49,961 bases of DNA from Acidobacteriota bacterium (GCA_012719355.1 JAAYAM010000136.1:1-49961), one strand, 5' to 3'. Counted from the stretch's first letter, positions 35,247 through 46,425 are shown. The notes: generated by a model not told the origin, from the sequence alone. Numbers and translations are program-made.

Positions 35247-37313
35247 ATGTCGGAACCCAAATACACCAATTCGCTCGTCAATGAAACCAGCCCTTACCTT
35301 CTCCAGCATGCCCACAATCCGGTGCACTGGTATCCCTGGGGTGAAGAAGCGCTGTTAAAGGCCAGGCGGGAAGACAAGCCGATCCTGCTGAGCATCGGCT
35401 ACTCGGCCTGCCACTGGTGCCACGTCATGGCGCACGAGTCGTTCGAAGATGAAGAGACGGCCCGGCTCATGAACGAGCACTTCATTAACATCAAGGTAGA
35501 CCGCGAGGAGCGCCCGGATCTCGATACGATCTACATGACGGCGGTTCAACTCACGACCGGAAGCGGCGGCTGGCCGATGACGGTATTTCTCACTCCCGAT
35601 CAGATGCCGTTTTACTGCGGCACCTATTTCCCTCCGGAGGAGAAATACGGCATGCCGTCATTCCGCCAGGTCCTTCTCGCTGTCGCGAAAGCATATCGGG
35701 AGAAGCGGGAGGTCATCAGTCAGGATGGCGCTTCGATCGTCACAGAGATTCGCAGGCCGTTCATTTCGGAAGCAGTCCGGGCGGATCCGAACGAAGAGAT
35801 TCTGAGGAGGGCTGCGTCCGGGTTGAGCGCCAACTATGATCCGCAATACGGGGGCTTCGGCCGGGCGCCGAAATTCCCGCCGTCGATGGCCCTGAGCTAC
35901 CTCATGCGTTCATGGCTGCGCGAGCGCGAGAAGCGTTACCTCGAAATGGTGGACCAGACCCTGACGAATATGGCATGCGGAGGCATCTACGATCAGATCG
36001 GGGGCGGATTCCACCGGTACTCTGTTGATGCTCAATGGCTGGTGCCGCATTTCGAGAAAATGCTTTATGACAACGCTCTCCTGAGCAGGGCCTATCTTGA
36101 AGGTTACCTGCTGACGAAGAATGACCTGTACAGAAGAGTCTGCTTCGAGACGCTCGATTATGTAATCCGTGAAATGCGGACTCCGGAGGGCGGTTTCTAT
36201 TCGTCTCAGGATGCCGACAGCGAAGGGAAGGAAGGATTGTTCTTCCTGTGGACTGTCGGGGAAATCAAGTCTCTCCTTGGAGAGGAAGACGGCGACCTGT
36301 TCTGCAGCTACTTCAACGTTACCCCGCAGGGCAATTTCGAAGGCAGGAATATCCTCCACGTCACCAAATCGGTCGGTGAGGTTGCGCGGCTTAACCAGAC
36401 CGATACATCGTCTCTGCTTGCAATAATCGAGAGAGGACGGCAGTTGCTCTTTGATGCCAGGGAGAAGCGGGTCAGGCCGGGGCGCGACGAAAAGATACTG
36501 ACGGCATGGAACGGCTTGATGCTGCGGAGCTTCGCCGAAGCTTCCAGTTCATTCGTCCGGGAAGACTATCGGGACGTTGCGGTAAGCAATGCCGAATTCC
36601 TCCTCGGCCGGATGTTTCAGAACGGACGCCTTTTCCGCAGCCACAAGGACGGCCGGACAGGAGCAGGCGGTTATCTTGAGGACTATGCCTTCCTTGTGGA
36701 TGGATTGATTTCGCTCTATGAAGCGACGTTTGACCCGCGCTGGGTCCGGCAGGCGGAAGATCTGTCGGATCTCATGATCCGCGGATTCTGGGATGACCAG
36801 GAGGATAACGGTTTCTACTTCACTTCAGGAGATCACGAGACCCTGATTCACCGTCCCAAGGAGTTTCTCGACAACGCCACTCCGGCCGGCAACTCCGTCG
36901 CGGCACACGCCCTGCTCCGTCTTGCGGAACTGACCGGGGACCACCGGTGGCGAAAGTATCCGGAAGCGATTCTGAAAAGCCTGTCCGGAATCATGGCGCA
37001 GCATCCGTCGGCCTTCCCGAATATGCTGTGTGCACTGGATTTTTATGTCGGCCGTCCCAGAGAAGTCGCCGTAATCGGCCGTCCGGAGGAAGAAAAAACC
37101 AGGAAGCTTCTTGACCGGATATTTGGGGAGTACCTCCCAAACAAGGTGGTCGCATGCGGACTGGATGGCGGCATTTCTCTCCTCGAAGGGAAGCCCCAGA
37201 TTGATGGGGATCCGACGGTCTACGTATGCGAGAACTTCGCATGCAGCGCGCCTGTGACCGATCCCGAGGCGCTTGCGCAGGCCCTACACCTGGATGCTCT
37301 GAAACAGGATTGA
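35247..37313 (+). CDS. DUF255 thioredoxin-domain protein (YyaL/spermatogenesis-associated protein 20 family)
   Basis: The 688-residue product begins with the DUF255 thioredoxin-like domain: [14 protein letters not shown] and the redox site S-A-C-H-W-C-H-V-M at about 52-60, then K-V-D-R-E-E-R-P-D. The rest is an alpha/alpha barrel of the glycosidase-like type ([23 protein letters not shown]). The family's biochemical role is unknown. The length is standard. Its 3' end overlaps the convergent cysK gene by 30 bases. Confidence 0.92.
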   Translation: MSEPKYTNSLVNETSPYLLQHAHNPVHWYPWGEEALLKARREDKPILLSIGYSACHWCHVMAHESFEDEETARLMNEHFINIKVDREERPDLDTIYMTAVQLTTGSGGWPMTVFLTPDQMPFYCGTYFPPEEKYGMPSFRQVLLAVAKAYREKREVISQDGASIVTEIRRPFISEAVRADPNEEILRRAASGLSANYDPQYGGFGRAPKFPPSMALSYLMRSWLREREKRYLEMVDQTLTNMACGGIYDQIGGGFHRYSVDAQWLVPHFEKMLYDNALLSRAYLEGYLLTKNDLYRRVCFETLDYVIREMRTPEGGFYSSQDADSEGKEGLFFLWTVGEIKSLLGEEDGDLFCSYFNVTPQGNFEGRNILHVTKSVGEVARLNQTDTSSLLAIIERGRQLLFDAREKRVRPGRDEKILTAWNGLMLRSFAEASSSFVREDYRDVAVSNAEFLLGRMFQNGRLFRSHKDGRTGAGGYLEDYAFLVDGLISLYEATFDPRWVRQAEDLSDLMIRGFWDDQEDNGFYFTSGDHETLIHRPKEFLDNATPAGNSVAAHALLRLAELTGDHRWRKYPEAILKSLSGIMAQHPSAFPNMLCALDFYVGRPREVAVIGRPEEEKTRKLLDRIFGEYLPNKVVACGLDGGISLLEGKPQIDGDPTVYVCENFACSAPVTDPEALAQALHLDALKQD

Positions 37314-38252
37314 GGAGTGATAGCGGTCGCCCGCGTCAGGTAGAATGACGACGATGATTTTGCCCTTGTTCTCGGGACGCGCCGCCACTTTCGCCGCGGC
37401 CGCCATTGCGGCTCCGGAGGAGATGCCGGCCGTTATCCCCTCTTCCTTGTGCAGGCGGTGAGTCATTTCCAGCGACTCTTCGCTGCTGACCGCGATCACT
37501 TCATCCACAATACTGAGGTCGAGCACCTTTGGGATGAATCCCGCCCCGATACCCTGGATCTTGTGCGGACCGGGTTTGAGCGGCTCACCTTTTCTGGCGG
37601 CGGTGATAACCGGGGATTCAACCGGTTCAACGGCGATGCTCCACAACGGTTTCTTCTTTGCCTGCTTAAAGTACCTGCTGACCCCGGTGATGGTGCCGCC
37701 GGTTCCGATCCCCGAAACCAGGATGTCGGCTTTGCCGTCCGTGTCGTTCCAGATTTCGGGACCGGTTGTCTGGAAGTGGATCTCCGGATTCGCCGGATTG
37801 TTGAACTGCTGCGGCATCCAGTACCTGTCCTTGTCAGATGCCACGATCTCTTCAGCCTTTGCAATGGCTCCGGGCATTCCCTTGGTCCCCTCGGTCAAGA
37901 CCAGGCTGGCTCCGAAAGCCTTCAACATGCGGCGCCTCTCGAGAGACATCGTATCGGGCATCGTCAGGATAAGGGGATAGCCGCGGGAAGCCGCTACGAA
38001 CGCCAGTGCAATCCCGGTGTTGCCACTGGTGGGCTCCACGATTGTGACACTGGCCGATCCCGGCTTCAGAATTCCCTCCCGCTCGGCAGCCCAGATCATC
38101 GATGCGCCTATGCGGCACTTGACCGAATACGATGGATTGCGCCCCTCGATCTTGGCTGCTACGGTTCCGGGCAAGCCTGACGTGATGCGGTTGATCCGAA
38201 CCAGGGGAGTATTGCCGATGGAAAGCGAGTTGTCGTCATAGATTCTTGCCAT
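37284..38252 (-). CDS. cysK: Cysteine synthase A
   Basis: The 322-residue PLP enzyme joins O-acetylserine and sulfide to cysteine. The PLP Lys45 lies in [11 protein letters not shown], the substrate loop is T-S-G-N-T-G (75-80), and the G-I-G-T-G-G-T-I phosphate loop and the S-S-G-A-A near the C-terminus are present. The N-P-S-x-S-V-K-C-R form matches the enterobacterial CysK type. A good promoter with an overlapping palindrome lies 68 bases upstream of the ATG. Confidence 0.95.
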   Translation of the reverse strand: MARIYDDNSLSIGNTPLVRINRITSGLPGTVAAKIEGRNPSYSVKCRIGASMIWAAEREGILKPGSASVTIVEPTSGNTGIALAFVAASRGYPLILTMPDTMSLERRRMLKAFGASLVLTEGTKGMPGAIAKAEEIVASDKDRYWMPQQFNNPANPEIHFQTTGPEIWNDTDGKADILVSGIGTGGTITGVSRYFKQAKKKPLWSIAVEPVESPVITAARKGEPLKPGPHKIQGIGAGFIPKVLDLSIVDEVIAVSSEESLEMTHRLHKEEGITAGISSGAAMAAAAKVAARPENKGKIIVVILPDAGDRYHSSILFQSIQV

Positions 38253-38315
38253 ATTGGTCTCCCGGCGGTCTGGAGGGCTGGGTGCAGCAAGGTGGGCCGC
38301 TGAAATACATTATTA

Positions 38316-38348
38316 CTGGTATTTACCAGCTGCCCCCCGCCAAGTCAA
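38316..38348 (-). promoter_or_regulatory. cysK promoter with palindromic operator candidate
   Basis: Minus-strand TTGACT (38348-38343), 17-base spacer, TAAATA (38325-38320). The inverted repeat CTGGTA-TT-TACCAG (38316-38329) covers the -10 box, placing it well for a repressor. Which regulator binds is unknown. Confidence 0.6.
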
Positions 38349-38447
38349 CTGCCGGCCGGCGTCGGCGATTTTCCACCTTGAGCACCGGTCGGCCCAAATG
38401 GTAGCATTTTTGATTCATTGCAAGCGAAATTCAAACAGGTGTGTGCT

Positions 38448-38852
38448 ATGACGAAAGAACAGGAAGAACAGGGGTTCAGAGTTACGGACAAACGAGGGTT
38501 CAGCGAGGAGGGCGAGCCGCGTAACCCGGACGTTTCCGGAAAGCCTGAGGAAAAGCCTGACCAGACCGGCTCTTCACAGCAGCAAGCCTCTCCACGGCCA
38601 CCTATCGATTTCCCTTCCTATATTCTGTCCTATTACACCCAAGGGCTTGTTCTCCTTGGGGAGGTTCCCAATCCCTACACCAACAAGAAGGAAGAGGATG
38701 TCGAGGCGGCGAGGCATACTATAGATATCCTCTCGATGCTCGAGGAGAAGACCAAGGGGAATCTGGGCCAGGAGGAGCAGCAGCTGCTCGAAAGCGTCCT
38801 TTATGAGCTCCGGATGAAGTACATGGCCAAGACAAACCGGATCAAGATTTAA
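38448..38852 (+). CDS. DUF1844 domain protein
   Basis: The 134-residue product has a charged, disordered start (1-55, rich in E, K, P, Q) and a compact helical DUF1844 domain: I-D-F-P-S-Y-I-L-S-Y-Y-T-Q-G-L-V-L-L-G-E-V-P-N-P, then A-R-H-T-I-D-I-L-S-M-L-E-E-K-T-K-G-N-L. The function is unknown. It heads a run with ribF, gatC and gatA on the same strand; the ribF ATG follows after seven bases. Confidence 0.9.
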   Translation: MTKEQEEQGFRVTDKRGFSEEGEPRNPDVSGKPEEKPDQTGSSQQQASPRPPIDFPSYILSYYTQGLVLLGEVPNPYTNKKEEDVEAARHTIDILSMLEEKTKGNLGQEEQQLLESVLYELRMKYMAKTNRIKI

Positions 38853-38859
38853 GGACGCC

Positions 38860-39819
38860 ATGAAGGTAGTCAATCGGCTGGAGGACCTTGCTCCTGAATA
38901 CCCGGCTCCGGTTGTTACAATAGGGAACTTTGACGGAGTCCATCTGGGTCACCAGAGCCTGATGCGCGACCTGGTCGAGCGTGCCGCCGAGCTCGGCGGC
39001 ACCCCGACCGTCATCACCTTCTATCCTCATCCGCTGCAGGTCCTTGCGCCCAACAATGCGCCGCTTCAAATCCAGACACTGGACCAGAAGATCGAAACCA
39101 TCGGCTCATTCGGCATCGAGCTGCTGGTCGTGATACCGTTCAATACGGAGCTTGCCCAGACAAGTGCGATCGATTTTGCCACAAAGATACTGTGGGACAG
39201 GCTTCATCCCAAGGAGATCTACGTGGGTCCGAACTTCGCGTTCGGGCACAGAAGGCAGGGGAGTTTCAGCCTTTTGAAGGAAATCGGCGAGGAAAAAGGA
39301 TTCCTCGCGGCCAAGATCCACCAGGTGCAGTTCAGGGGGAACCGGGTGTCGAGCACCGCGGTAAGGCAGGCGCTCCTTTCCGGCCAGATCGGACTGGCAC
39401 GGCGTCTGCTGGGACGCCCTTTTGCCTTGAAGGGAGTGGTGACGCGCGGGAGCGGACTGGGAACCAGGCTCGGCATTCCGACCGCGAACCTCCATACTCC
39501 GAACGAGTTGATTCCGAGGAGAGGTGTTTACGTAACATTCTTCAGCGTCGAGGGACGCAGACACAAAGCCGTCACCAACATCGGCTTTCGCCCCACCGTC
39601 AATCCTGACGTTTCCTCTCTCAGTATCGAGACGCATCTGCTGGACTTCAACCAGGATATCTACGGGAAGGAAGGCGTTCTGGAGTTCCTGGTGCGGTTGC
39701 GTGATGAACGACGCTTTTCGGGCAGCGAAGACCTGGTCGCGCATATCCGAAGTGACAAGGAAAACGCATTGCGCTATTTCCGGTGGCTGGACCGGAAGTG
39801 CGGTTCCGGTGGAGATTAG
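38860..39819 (+). CDS. ribF: Bifunctional riboflavin kinase/FAD synthetase
   Basis: The 319-residue product has the N-terminal FAD synthetase nucleotidyltransferase (I-G-N-F-D-G-V-H-L-G-H at about 28-38, G-P-N-F-A-F-G-H near 122) and the C-terminal riboflavin kinase (G-T-R-L-G-I-P-T-A-N-L near 206, R-R-G-V-Y, and the later N-I-G-x-R-P-T). It makes FMN and FAD from riboflavin. AAGGA stands a few bases before the ATG. The length matches the family. gatC follows after four bases. Confidence 0.95.
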   Translation: MKVVNRLEDLAPEYPAPVVTIGNFDGVHLGHQSLMRDLVERAAELGGTPTVITFYPHPLQVLAPNNAPLQIQTLDQKIETIGSFGIELLVVIPFNTELAQTSAIDFATKILWDRLHPKEIYVGPNFAFGHRRQGSFSLLKEIGEEKGFLAAKIHQVQFRGNRVSSTAVRQALLSGQIGLARRLLGRPFALKGVVTRGSGLGTRLGIPTANLHTPNELIPRRGVYVTFFSVEGRRHKAVTNIGFRPTVNPDVSSLSIETHLLDFNQDIYGKEGVLEFLVRLRDERRFSGSEDLVAHIRSDKENALRYFRWLDRKCGSGGD

Positions 39820-39823
39820 ATCA

Positions 39824-40120
39824 ATGGCAATAACACGTGAAGAGGTTCTGAAGATCGCCGATTTGGCAAAGCTCCGCTTCAGCGAAGAAGAGCTGGATAC
39901 CTTCGTCGTTCAGTTTCAGCACATCCTCGACTACATCGAACAGCTGAAACAGGTGGATGTGGAGAATGTGCCGCCGACAAGTCACGTCTCACTCACGCCC
40001 GATTTCGAGAAACACATGTTCCGGGAAGACGAAGTTCAACCGTCGCTCCCGGTTGAAGAGAGTCTTGCAGATGCCCCGGACCACGGTTCGGGACACTTTC
40101 GCGTACCCAAAGTTATCTGA
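39824..40120 (+). CDS. gatC: Asp/Glu-tRNA amidotransferase subunit C
   Basis: The 98-residue product has the GatC pattern: [14 protein letters not shown] near 12-25, I-L-D-Y-I-E-Q-L, then T-S-H-V and the D-E-V-Q-P-S-L segment. It wraps around GatA and GatB in the complex that turns Glu-tRNA(Gln) or Asp-tRNA(Asn) into the amide forms. The longer upstream frame belongs to the ribF overlap; ATG at 39824 follows the ribF stop closely. Confidence 0.93.
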   Translation: MAITREEVLKIADLAKLRFSEEELDTFVVQFQHILDYIEQLKQVDVENVPPTSHVSLTPDFEKHMFREDEVQPSLPVEESLADAPDHGSGHFRVPKVI

Positions 40121-40134
40121 TCTGGACGGTCGGC

Positions 40135-41583
40135 ATGAATCTCAGAGATGCTCATCAAATACGGGATGCAGTCAATTCAGGCGAGATCACAGCAAAGGAA
40201 GTCGCCGCGATGGCGTTGCGGCGCATCGAGGAGGCAAACCGGAAGCTGGGCGCATTCATTACATGCGATTCGGAAAAGGTTCTGGAACGCTCCGGCGAAA
40301 TAGACCGCAAGGTGAAGAACGGACGATTACCGCTTGCAGGAGTTCCGGTGGCGGTAAAGGACAACATCTGCACGCGGAACCTGAGAACCACCTGCGGTTC
40401 CCGGATCCTGGAGAACTACGTTCCGCCGTACAATGCCACCGTTATCGAGCGGCTCGAGGAAGCCGGAGCCGTAATCATAGGAAAAGCGAATTGCGACGAA
40501 TTCGCCATGGGCTCCTCCACCGAGAATTCGGCGTTTCATCCGACTCGGAATCCGTATGATCTCGACCGGGTTTCAGGAGGGAGCAGCGGCGGGAGTGCTG
40601 TGGCCGTGGCCGCCGAGATGGCCCCTCTTGCGCTCGGGTCCGAGACCGGAGGCTCCGTCCGGCAGCCGGCATCGTTCTGCAATGTCGTGGGCTTAAAGCC
40701 CAGCTACGGAAGGGTTTCGCGTTACGGCCTGGTGGCCTTCGCTTCTTCTCTCGACTGCATATCTCCGATAGCGCGGAATCCTCGTGACGTGGCACTGCTT
40801 CTGACCTACATCGCAGGCCGCGACCGGCGCGATTCCACCTCCGTCCCTCTCCCGGTGCCCGATTACTTTGCCGAAATGAGCAAGCCGGTCAGAGGAATGC
40901 GCCTCGGAATTCCACGAGAGTTTTTCGGCGAGGGCCTCGATCCGGAAGTAAAATCGATCATCGAAACGGGAATCCGGAATACGGAATCCCTTGGCTGCGA
41001 GCTGGTCGAGATCTCTCTGCCTCATACAAAATATGCGATCGCGGATTACTACATAATCGCTCCGGCCGAAGCCAGCTCAAATCTGGCCCGGTACGACGGT
41101 GTTAAGTACGGTTTCCGGGTTCCTGATCCTGCGGACTTGCAGGATATGTACCGGCGCACGCGCAGCATGGGATTCGGCGCCGAGGTCAAGCGGCGCATCA
41201 TGATCGGTACCTATGCACTTTCATCAGGCTATTACGAAGCGTATTACGGCCGTGCCATGCGCGTCAGGACGCTCATAAAACAGGACTACGACCGCGCCTT
41301 TGAGAAGGTCGATGCCCTGCTGAGCCCTGTCAGCCCGACGCCGGCCTTCAGGCTGGGGGAAAAGATGTCGGATCCGCTGGCGATGTATCTGTCCGATATC
41401 TACACCGTGACGGCGAATCTGGCGGGAATCCCCTCTCTTTCGGTCCCCTGCGGATTTACCAAAGGCGGCCTTCCTGTCGGGCTTCAGATGCTCGCCAACC
41501 AGTTTGAAGAAGGAACCCTCCTGAGACTGGCCGATGCGTATGCCCGTGCCTGTCCTGTGGATGCTCCCCCACTGAAGATCTGA
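40135..41583 (+). CDS. gatA: Asp/Glu-tRNA amidotransferase subunit A
   Basis: The 482-residue amidase-signature enzyme has catalytic Lys in P-V-A-V-K-D-N-I (near 79), the glycine/serine-rich G-G-S-S-G-G-S-A-V (cis-Ser) and [12 protein letters not shown] (nucleophile Ser) at about 150-185. It releases ammonia from glutamine for GatB. Fifteen bases after gatC. gatB is not in the window and must be elsewhere. Confidence 0.96.
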   Translation: MNLRDAHQIRDAVNSGEITAKEVAAMALRRIEEANRKLGAFITCDSEKVLERSGEIDRKVKNGRLPLAGVPVAVKDNICTRNLRTTCGSRILENYVPPYNATVIERLEEAGAVIIGKANCDEFAMGSSTENSAFHPTRNPYDLDRVSGGSSGGSAVAVAAEMAPLALGSETGGSVRQPASFCNVVGLKPSYGRVSRYGLVAFASSLDCISPIARNPRDVALLLTYIAGRDRRDSTSVPLPVPDYFAEMSKPVRGMRLGIPREFFGEGLDPEVKSIIETGIRNTESLGCELVEISLPHTKYAIADYYIIAPAEASSNLARYDGVKYGFRVPDPADLQDMYRRTRSMGFGAEVKRRIMIGTYALSSGYYEAYYGRAMRVRTLIKQDYDRAFEKVDALLSPVSPTPAFRLGEKMSDPLAMYLSDIYTVTANLAGIPSLSVPCGFTKGGLPVGLQMLANQFEEGTLLRLADAYARACPVDAPPLKI

Positions 41584-41642
41584 TTCTTCCGACGGATCTG
41601 CACTTTCTTTGGCTCAAAAACGGAAAACGCCGTTAAGTAAGC

Positions 41643-42170
41643 ATGAGCATCTCGGCGAAATGTCTTGCCGTGATCTGTGCGGCGTTCCTGCTGCAGTCTC
41701 TGGCGGATTTTGCGCGGGAGGAAGCGGCGCGGAGGAAACGGCTGGAGCAGGAGGGAATCGAGGCGAAGGTGATTACTGAAGCGGCAGAGGATTCGCAGGG
41801 CAACCTGAGCACATCGGAAGAACGACCGCGGCAGTCTTCCAATTCTGCCAAGTCCGTGTCAAAGAGCGAATCTTCCGTACGCAGCTTCAGACGCGCCATT
41901 CAAAAACTGGACAGGAGAATCAGGCAGGAGGAGAACCGCCTCAAGCTTCGTCGGGCACGGCTGCAGTCGTTGCACCGGGAATCGAGAAAGAAAGGAGAAG
42001 CGCCCGGGAGCGGCAAGGGCGCTGATGCGCAGAGCCGCCTGACCGAGGAGATCGAAGAACTCGAGATGAACCTGAAACAGCTGCGGCGGGAGCGTGCCGA
42101 AGTTTACGACGAGGGGAGAAAAGCCGGATTTCTGCCGGGCGAGCTCGATGGGAAGGGAATCATCCCATGA
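41643..42170 (+). CDS. Uncharacterised exported or membrane-anchored coiled-coil protein
   Basis: The 175-residue product starts with a short hydrophobic run (about 4-20, A-V-I-C-A-A-F-L-L) that may be a signal or anchor. A Ser/Glu-rich stretch follows, then two predicted coiled coils (about 80-115 and 130-160: R-L-K-L-R-R-A-R-L-Q-S-L, E-E-I-E-E-L-E-M-N-L-K-Q-L-R-R-E-R). No family recognised. It lies 59 bases after gatA and converges on rsmI. Composition is highly charged, so the reading frame alone is only moderate support. Confidence 0.6.
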   Translation: MSISAKCLAVICAAFLLQSLADFAREEAARRKRLEQEGIEAKVITEAAEDSQGNLSTSEERPRQSSNSAKSVSKSESSVRSFRRAIQKLDRRIRQEENRLKLRRARLQSLHRESRKKGEAPGSGKGADAQSRLTEEIEELEMNLKQLRRERAEVYDEGRKAGFLPGELDGKGIIP

Positions 42171-42189
42171 ACTGGACTGCGGCGGAGAA

Positions 42190-43083
42190 TCACTCCGGCT
42201 CCTCGCGGTTCGCTTCCTGTTCCCTGAGCAGTTCCTGATACGCCTCTCGACGAGAGAGCCCTCGCTGCCTTGCGACCGATTTCAAAGCCTCGTTGCGTGG
42301 CAGACCGGTTTTCTGAATCTCTTCCGCGAGGTGCTCCCTGATTGATGTCGGCCATTCGGCAGGTTCCGGCGTGTCCCCGCCGCGGTCGATCACCAGGGTA
42401 ATTTCTCCTTGAACCGTGGCGCGGGAGCGGAATTCCTCCAGAAGTTCGGGAAGCGTTCCCTGGGCGAATTCTTCGTGGATTTTGCTGATCTCCCGCGCAA
42501 TACAGGCGCGCCGTGATCCGAGCACCCCGATCATGTCCTCAAGGGATGCCAGGAGCCTGTGCGGCGCTTCATACAGAACGAGAGTTGCTGGAATTCCGGA
42601 GAGTTGCTCGAGCCTGCGTTTGCGCAGCGTGGACTTAGACGGAAGAAAGCCGCCGAAGAAGAAGCTGTCGGCGGGAAGGCCCGAACCTGTTAACGCTGCG
42701 ATCGCCGCGGAAGGTCCCGGAATGGGAATTACGTCTATTCCTTCGCGGCGGCAGGATGAGACGAGTTCGTATCCCGGATCCGAGATCAGGGGCGTTCCCG
42801 AATCGCTTACCAGTGCGATATTCCTGCCTTCGCGCAGCATCTGGATGAACCGCGGCGTGCGGCTTTCCTCGTTGAAGTCGTGATAGCTCGCCCTGGGGGT
42901 GGCGATTTCGTATCTGCTGAGGAGCCTGGCTGTATACCGGGTGTCTTCGCACGCAATCAGGTCCGCTTCCTTCAGGATCCTCAGCGCACGGAGCGTGATA
43001 TCCTCGAGATTTCCCACCGGAGTGGCAACCAGATAGAGTTTTCCCCGGGGCACCATGGCCGCGCGATTCCGGGGCGGGCTCAT
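42190..43083 (-). CDS. rsmI: 16S rRNA 2'-O-ribose C1402 methyltransferase
   Basis: The 297-residue product has the tetrapyrrole-methylase fold: [18 protein letters not shown] (16-33), [19 protein letters not shown] and the [11 protein letters not shown] stretch near 120. The C-terminal helix-turn part ([20 protein letters not shown]) is normal for RsmI. Its ATG overlaps the pdxJ stop (ATGA). Confidence 0.95.
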   Translation of the reverse strand: MSPPRNRAAMVPRGKLYLVATPVGNLEDITLRALRILKEADLIACEDTRYTARLLSRYEIATPRASYHDFNEESRTPRFIQMLREGRNIALVSDSGTPLISDPGYELVSSCRREGIDVIPIPGPSAAIAALTGSGLPADSFFFGGFLPSKSTLRKRRLEQLSGIPATLVLYEAPHRLLASLEDMIGVLGSRRACIAREISKIHEEFAQGTLPELLEEFRSRATVQGEITLVIDRGGDTPEPAEWPTSIREHLAEEIQKTGLPRNEALKSVARQRGLSRREAYQELLREQEANREEPE

Positions 43084-43814
43084 CTCCCCATCGCTTGAAG
43101 CATTTCCCTGACTGCTCGCTCCATTCCGACGAGGGCGGCCCGCGCAATGATGTTGTGGCCTATGTTAAGCTCTTCGATTTCGGGAATGTCGGAGATCACG
43201 CGCACGTTCCGGTATGTGAGACCGTGGCCGGCAAGAACCTTGAGCCCCTTCTTTCTGCCGCGCTCCGATGCCTGGACTATCTTGGTCAGTTCGCGGGACA
43301 ACGCCGGTCCTGCCAGATCCGGACTCTTGGGAGACGCTTCCGAGAAGGCGCGCGTGTTCAGTTCGATCATGAGAGCTCCGAGATCGGCTGCGGCGTCAAC
43401 CTGCTCCTGCTCGGGATCGATGAACAGGCTTACCTGAATACCTCCGTTTGTGAGGGTTTCAATCGCCTTGAAGACCGATTCCGGAGTTCCGATTACGTTC
43501 AGTCCACCTTCGGTGGTGATTTCACTTTCCCGTTCGGCGACGAGCGTGGCCTGATCGGGTTTCAGCTCAAGCGCCATCTGGATCATCTCTGCCGTTGCCG
43601 CCATTTCGACGTTCAACCGGGTTGTCACGGATTCGCGCAGCCGCAGCACATCGCTGTACTGTATATGTCTGCGGTCGCCGCGCAGATGTACCGTGATACC
43701 GTCGGCTCCCGCAAGTTCGGCAAGTACGGCAGCCGCGACCGGATCAGGTTCGATGGCTCTGCGAGCCTGCCGGATGGTAGCGATATGATCGATGTTTACC
43801 CCTAGCTTGGTCAT
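43080..43814 (-). CDS. pdxJ: Pyridoxine 5'-phosphate synthase
   Basis: The 244-residue product condenses 1-deoxyxylulose-5-phosphate with 1-amino-acetone-3-phosphate to pyridoxine phosphate. The signatures are [36 protein letters not shown] and [10 protein letters not shown], all complete. The ATG is 19 bases after the gltX stop and the gene is coupled to rsmI. Confidence 0.96.
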   Translation of the reverse strand: MTKLGVNIDHIATIRQARRAIEPDPVAAAVLAELAGADGITVHLRGDRRHIQYSDVLRLRESVTTRLNVEMAATAEMIQMALELKPDQATLVAERESEITTEGGLNVIGTPESVFKAIETLTNGGIQVSLFIDPEQEQVDAAADLGALMIELNTRAFSEASPKSPDLAGPALSRELTKIVQASERGRKKGLKVLAGHGLTYRNVRVISDIPEIEELNIGHNIIARAALVGMERAVREMLQAMGR

Positions 43815-43833
43815 GGAAGCCCCTTTTGAACCG

Positions 43834-45234
43834 TCATTGGTCCTGGAGATATTCTGCGAGACGTTCGATCCGGGAGAGGGTTTTTTCCCGGCCTAGAACC
43901 TGCATGATTTCGAACAAACCGGGAGCAACTCCCTGCCCGGTGAGTGCGACTCGCAATGCGTTAATGAGCAGTCCTGCCTTGACACCCTTGTCTTCGGCGA
44001 AACGGCGCAGCGTTTCTTCGGTCGACTCGAGGGCGAACGCGGCATCCTGCCGGTATCTCGACAGCAATTCCGGAATGAGGTTCCTGAGCGCCGGTTCCTT
44101 CAGAAACCTGGCTGCGGCAGCCTCATCGTATGGGTAATCGTCGGCAAAGAAAGCCCTGAAGACCGTGCTGAAGTCTTTCACCTTGCGGATACGGCTCTTC
44201 AGAAGCGCAAGCGCCGCATCAATCCGGCCGGGGGAAAACGGCATAATACCTTCGGCCTGCAATTCCTCCATAGCAATCCGGCGCAGGACCTCCGGTGATG
44301 CATTCCGGAGATACTGGCTGTTGAACCAGTCGAGTTTATCGAGACCGAATACGGCATCGGCTTTCCCGACTCCCTCGAGAGAGAAGAGTCGTATCAGCTC
44401 CTCACGTGTGAGCATTTCACGATCGTCTCCCGGCGACCAGCCGAGCAGCGCCAGGAAGTTGAAGAACGCATCGGGGAGGTAGCCGGCTTCTGCATACGCC
44501 ATGACAGACGTGGCACCGTGCCGTTTGGAGAGGCGCTGTTTATCCGGACCGAGAATGAGCGGGAGATGCGCGAACTCAGGGGTCGGGCAGCCGGCGGCCA
44601 GGTACAGCAGGATCTGCTTCGGTGTATTGGAAATATGGTCGGCGCCGCGGATCACGTGCGTGATACCCATATCGACATCGTCCACCACGACTCCGAGATG
44701 ATAGGTGGGAATTCCGTCCGACCTGAGCAGGACGAAATCCTCGAGGACCGAGTTGTCGACTTCAATGCTTCCGAAGACATGGTCCTGAAATGTCGTTTTG
44801 TCTCCGGGAACTTTGAAGCGGACGGCAAATGCTTCGCCTGAGTTCGCCCTTGCCGCCGACTCGGCCGGTGTCAGGGATCGGCAGGGGTGCCCGAGGCCTC
44901 CGGCGCTGTTGTTTTCAACTCTGCAGAAACAGCGGTAGGCGCTGCCGCCCTGGAGTAGCTTGTCGGCGAATTCTCGGTAGCGTTCGATCCGTTGCGACTG
45001 GAAGTAAGGACCCTCGTCCCAGTCAAGTCCGAGCCAGCGCATGCCCTCCAGGATTCCTTCCACCATCTCTTCTGACGAGCGGGTAAAATCGGTGTCCTCG
45101 ATGCGGAGGATGAATCTGCCGTTGTGATGGCGTGCGAAAAGCCAGTTGAAGAGCGCCGTGCGGGCTCCTCCGACATGAAGGTATCCGGTGGGACTCGGGG
45201 CAAAACGGACTCGAACCTCTTTGTGCTTTAGCAT
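43834..45234 (-). CDS. gltX: Glutamyl-tRNA synthetase
   Basis: The 466-residue class I synthetase has its HIGH-type motif as G-Y-L-H-V-G-G (17-23) and its KMSKS-type motif as [18 protein letters not shown] is typical. Together with gatCA it implies the indirect route to Gln-tRNA(Gln), in which GltX also charges tRNA(Gln) with Glu; that is inference, since glnS could be elsewhere. AAGGGAAC precedes the ATG. Confidence 0.95.
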   Translation of the reverse strand: MLKHKEVRVRFAPSPTGYLHVGGARTALFNWLFARHHNGRFILRIEDTDFTRSSEEMVEGILEGMRWLGLDWDEGPYFQSQRIERYREFADKLLQGGSAYRCFCRVENNSAGGLGHPCRSLTPAESAARANSGEAFAVRFKVPGDKTTFQDHVFGSIEVDNSVLEDFVLLRSDGIPTYHLGVVVDDVDMGITHVIRGADHISNTPKQILLYLAAGCPTPEFAHLPLILGPDKQRLSKRHGATSVMAYAEAGYLPDAFFNFLALLGWSPGDDREMLTREELIRLFSLEGVGKADAVFGLDKLDWFNSQYLRNASPEVLRRIAMEELQAEGIMPFSPGRIDAALALLKSRIRKVKDFSTVFRAFFADDYPYDEAAAARFLKEPALRNLIPELLSRYRQDAAFALESTEETLRRFAEDKGVKAGLLINALRVALTGQGVAPGLFEIMQVLGREKTLSRIERLAEYLQDQ

Positions 45235-45384
45235 TTAGTTCCCTTAAAGATTGCAAGCTTACCATATCCTGGCCGCGATAGTCAGGGTCGATCAGATGTG
45301 TCTTCCCTATGAGCGCTTTTCTGCTTTCAGGGTAGATTTTGAGGTATGAATCAGATACTATGAGTCCGCTCAAGCAAAGGCTGC

Positions 45385-45477
45385 GGAGAGGTGCTGGAGT
45401 GGCCGAACAGGGCTGCCTGCTAAGCAGTTACACTGGCGAAACCGGTGTCGAGGGTTCGAATCCCTCCCTCTCCGCCA
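45385..45477 (+). tRNA. tRNA-Ser, anticodon GCT
   Basis: Acceptor GGAGAGG pairs with CCTCTCC (45467-45473), discriminator G and an encoded CCA (45475-45477). The anticodon loop CTGCTAA gives GCT, which reads AGC/AGU. The long variable arm (ACACTGG-CGAAA-CCGGTGT) is class II, as for Ser, and the T arm is GAGGG-TTCGAAT-CCCTC. All arms fold by eye. Confidence 0.96.
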
Positions 45478-45627
45478 CGTTTTAGATCCTGCTTTAGATT
45501 CACCAATGTCATCCATGTTGCATAGCTGGAATGCTCCGCTTGATTTGGGCAATGAAGGCCAACCGCTTCTTGTCAGCACAGGATCGCGGACATCAGGTCA
45601 TGGGAGCGCAAAATCGGTTCGGTAGCT

Positions 45628-46425
45628 TCACCAGGATGGCACCGCCACAATGCCTCTTTCCTTTACTCTCAACTCCACCTCGAGATGAAGATTTAGTCGC
45701 AAGGCCGGAATCAGTTCCCACATCTTTTCTATCAGCTCGGGGGATGTATCGCCTTCCCTCGGATAGTAGTTCCTGACTGTCTTTGCTTTAATCGTGATGA
45801 AATCAGGTGAAAGCAGCCGGAAGTAGTGGATCAGCTCCCGCTTACTGTACTCTCGCCAATGATGACCGTAAGTTCGCATGTTAATGATATCATCGACCGA
45901 AATACCACCCCCACATCCACTGATAAATCGCCACAGATTCCAGGCCCGACCCTTCCAGGAATAGTAATTGGGTGTCGTAACGACGATTCTTCCTCCAGGT
46001 GCCAGGAGGCGGTATATTCTTTTCCAGAACTCGACCGGATTGAAGGTGAAGTGCTCGATTACTTCAGTCAGTAGAACGACATGAAAATGGCTCTCCGGCA
46101 GTTCGCCGAGAATTGTGGCTTGCTCCAAATCGGGACAACAAAGAAGCTTGATACCTTCTTCGCGCGCCAGAGCTTGTACGCTCGAGAGCTCAAAAGTTGA
46201 GGGAAGATCTACCGCAGTGACGTCAAACCCGGCCCGGCGCCAGAGAATACTCTGATGCAGCCAATGCGCTCCGATGTCCAGTACGTTCTTTCCTTGATTC
46301 GTGTCCCAAGTCGAGTTGAATTCATGCAGCGTCGACAGGAATCTGCCATAGTGGTGGCGCAGATAACCTACATCAGTTTCTCCATGGCTGGAAGCAATCT
46401 CTATGATCTCTTCTAGCGAAACCAC
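45628..46425 (-). CDS. Class I SAM-dependent methyltransferase
   Basis: The 265-residue product has motif I as V-L-D-I-G-A-H-W-L-H (near 50), the acidic end of strand 2 as V-T-A-V-D-L-P, and post-I V-V-L-L-T-E-V-I-E-H-F followed by L-L-A-P-G-G-R-I-V-V-T-T-P-N-Y, as in the Methyltransf_11/23 families. GTG start with GGAGAACCT upstream. The substrate is unknown; the neighbourhood at 47570-49961 hints at surface glycans. The Gly-poor motif I (one Gly) is a mild oddity. Confidence 0.85.
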   Translation of the reverse strand: MVSLEEIIEIASSHGETDVGYLRHHYGRFLSTLHEFNSTWDTNQGKNVLDIGAHWLHQSILWRRAGFDVTAVDLPSTFELSSVQALAREEGIKLLCCPDLEQATILGELPESHFHVVLLTEVIEHFTFNPVEFWKRIYRLLAPGGRIVVTTPNYYSWKGRAWNLWRFISGCGGGISVDDIINMRTYGHHWREYSKRELIHYFRLLSPDFITIKAKTVRNYYPREGDTSPELIEKMWELIPALRLNLHLEVELRVKERGIVAVPSW

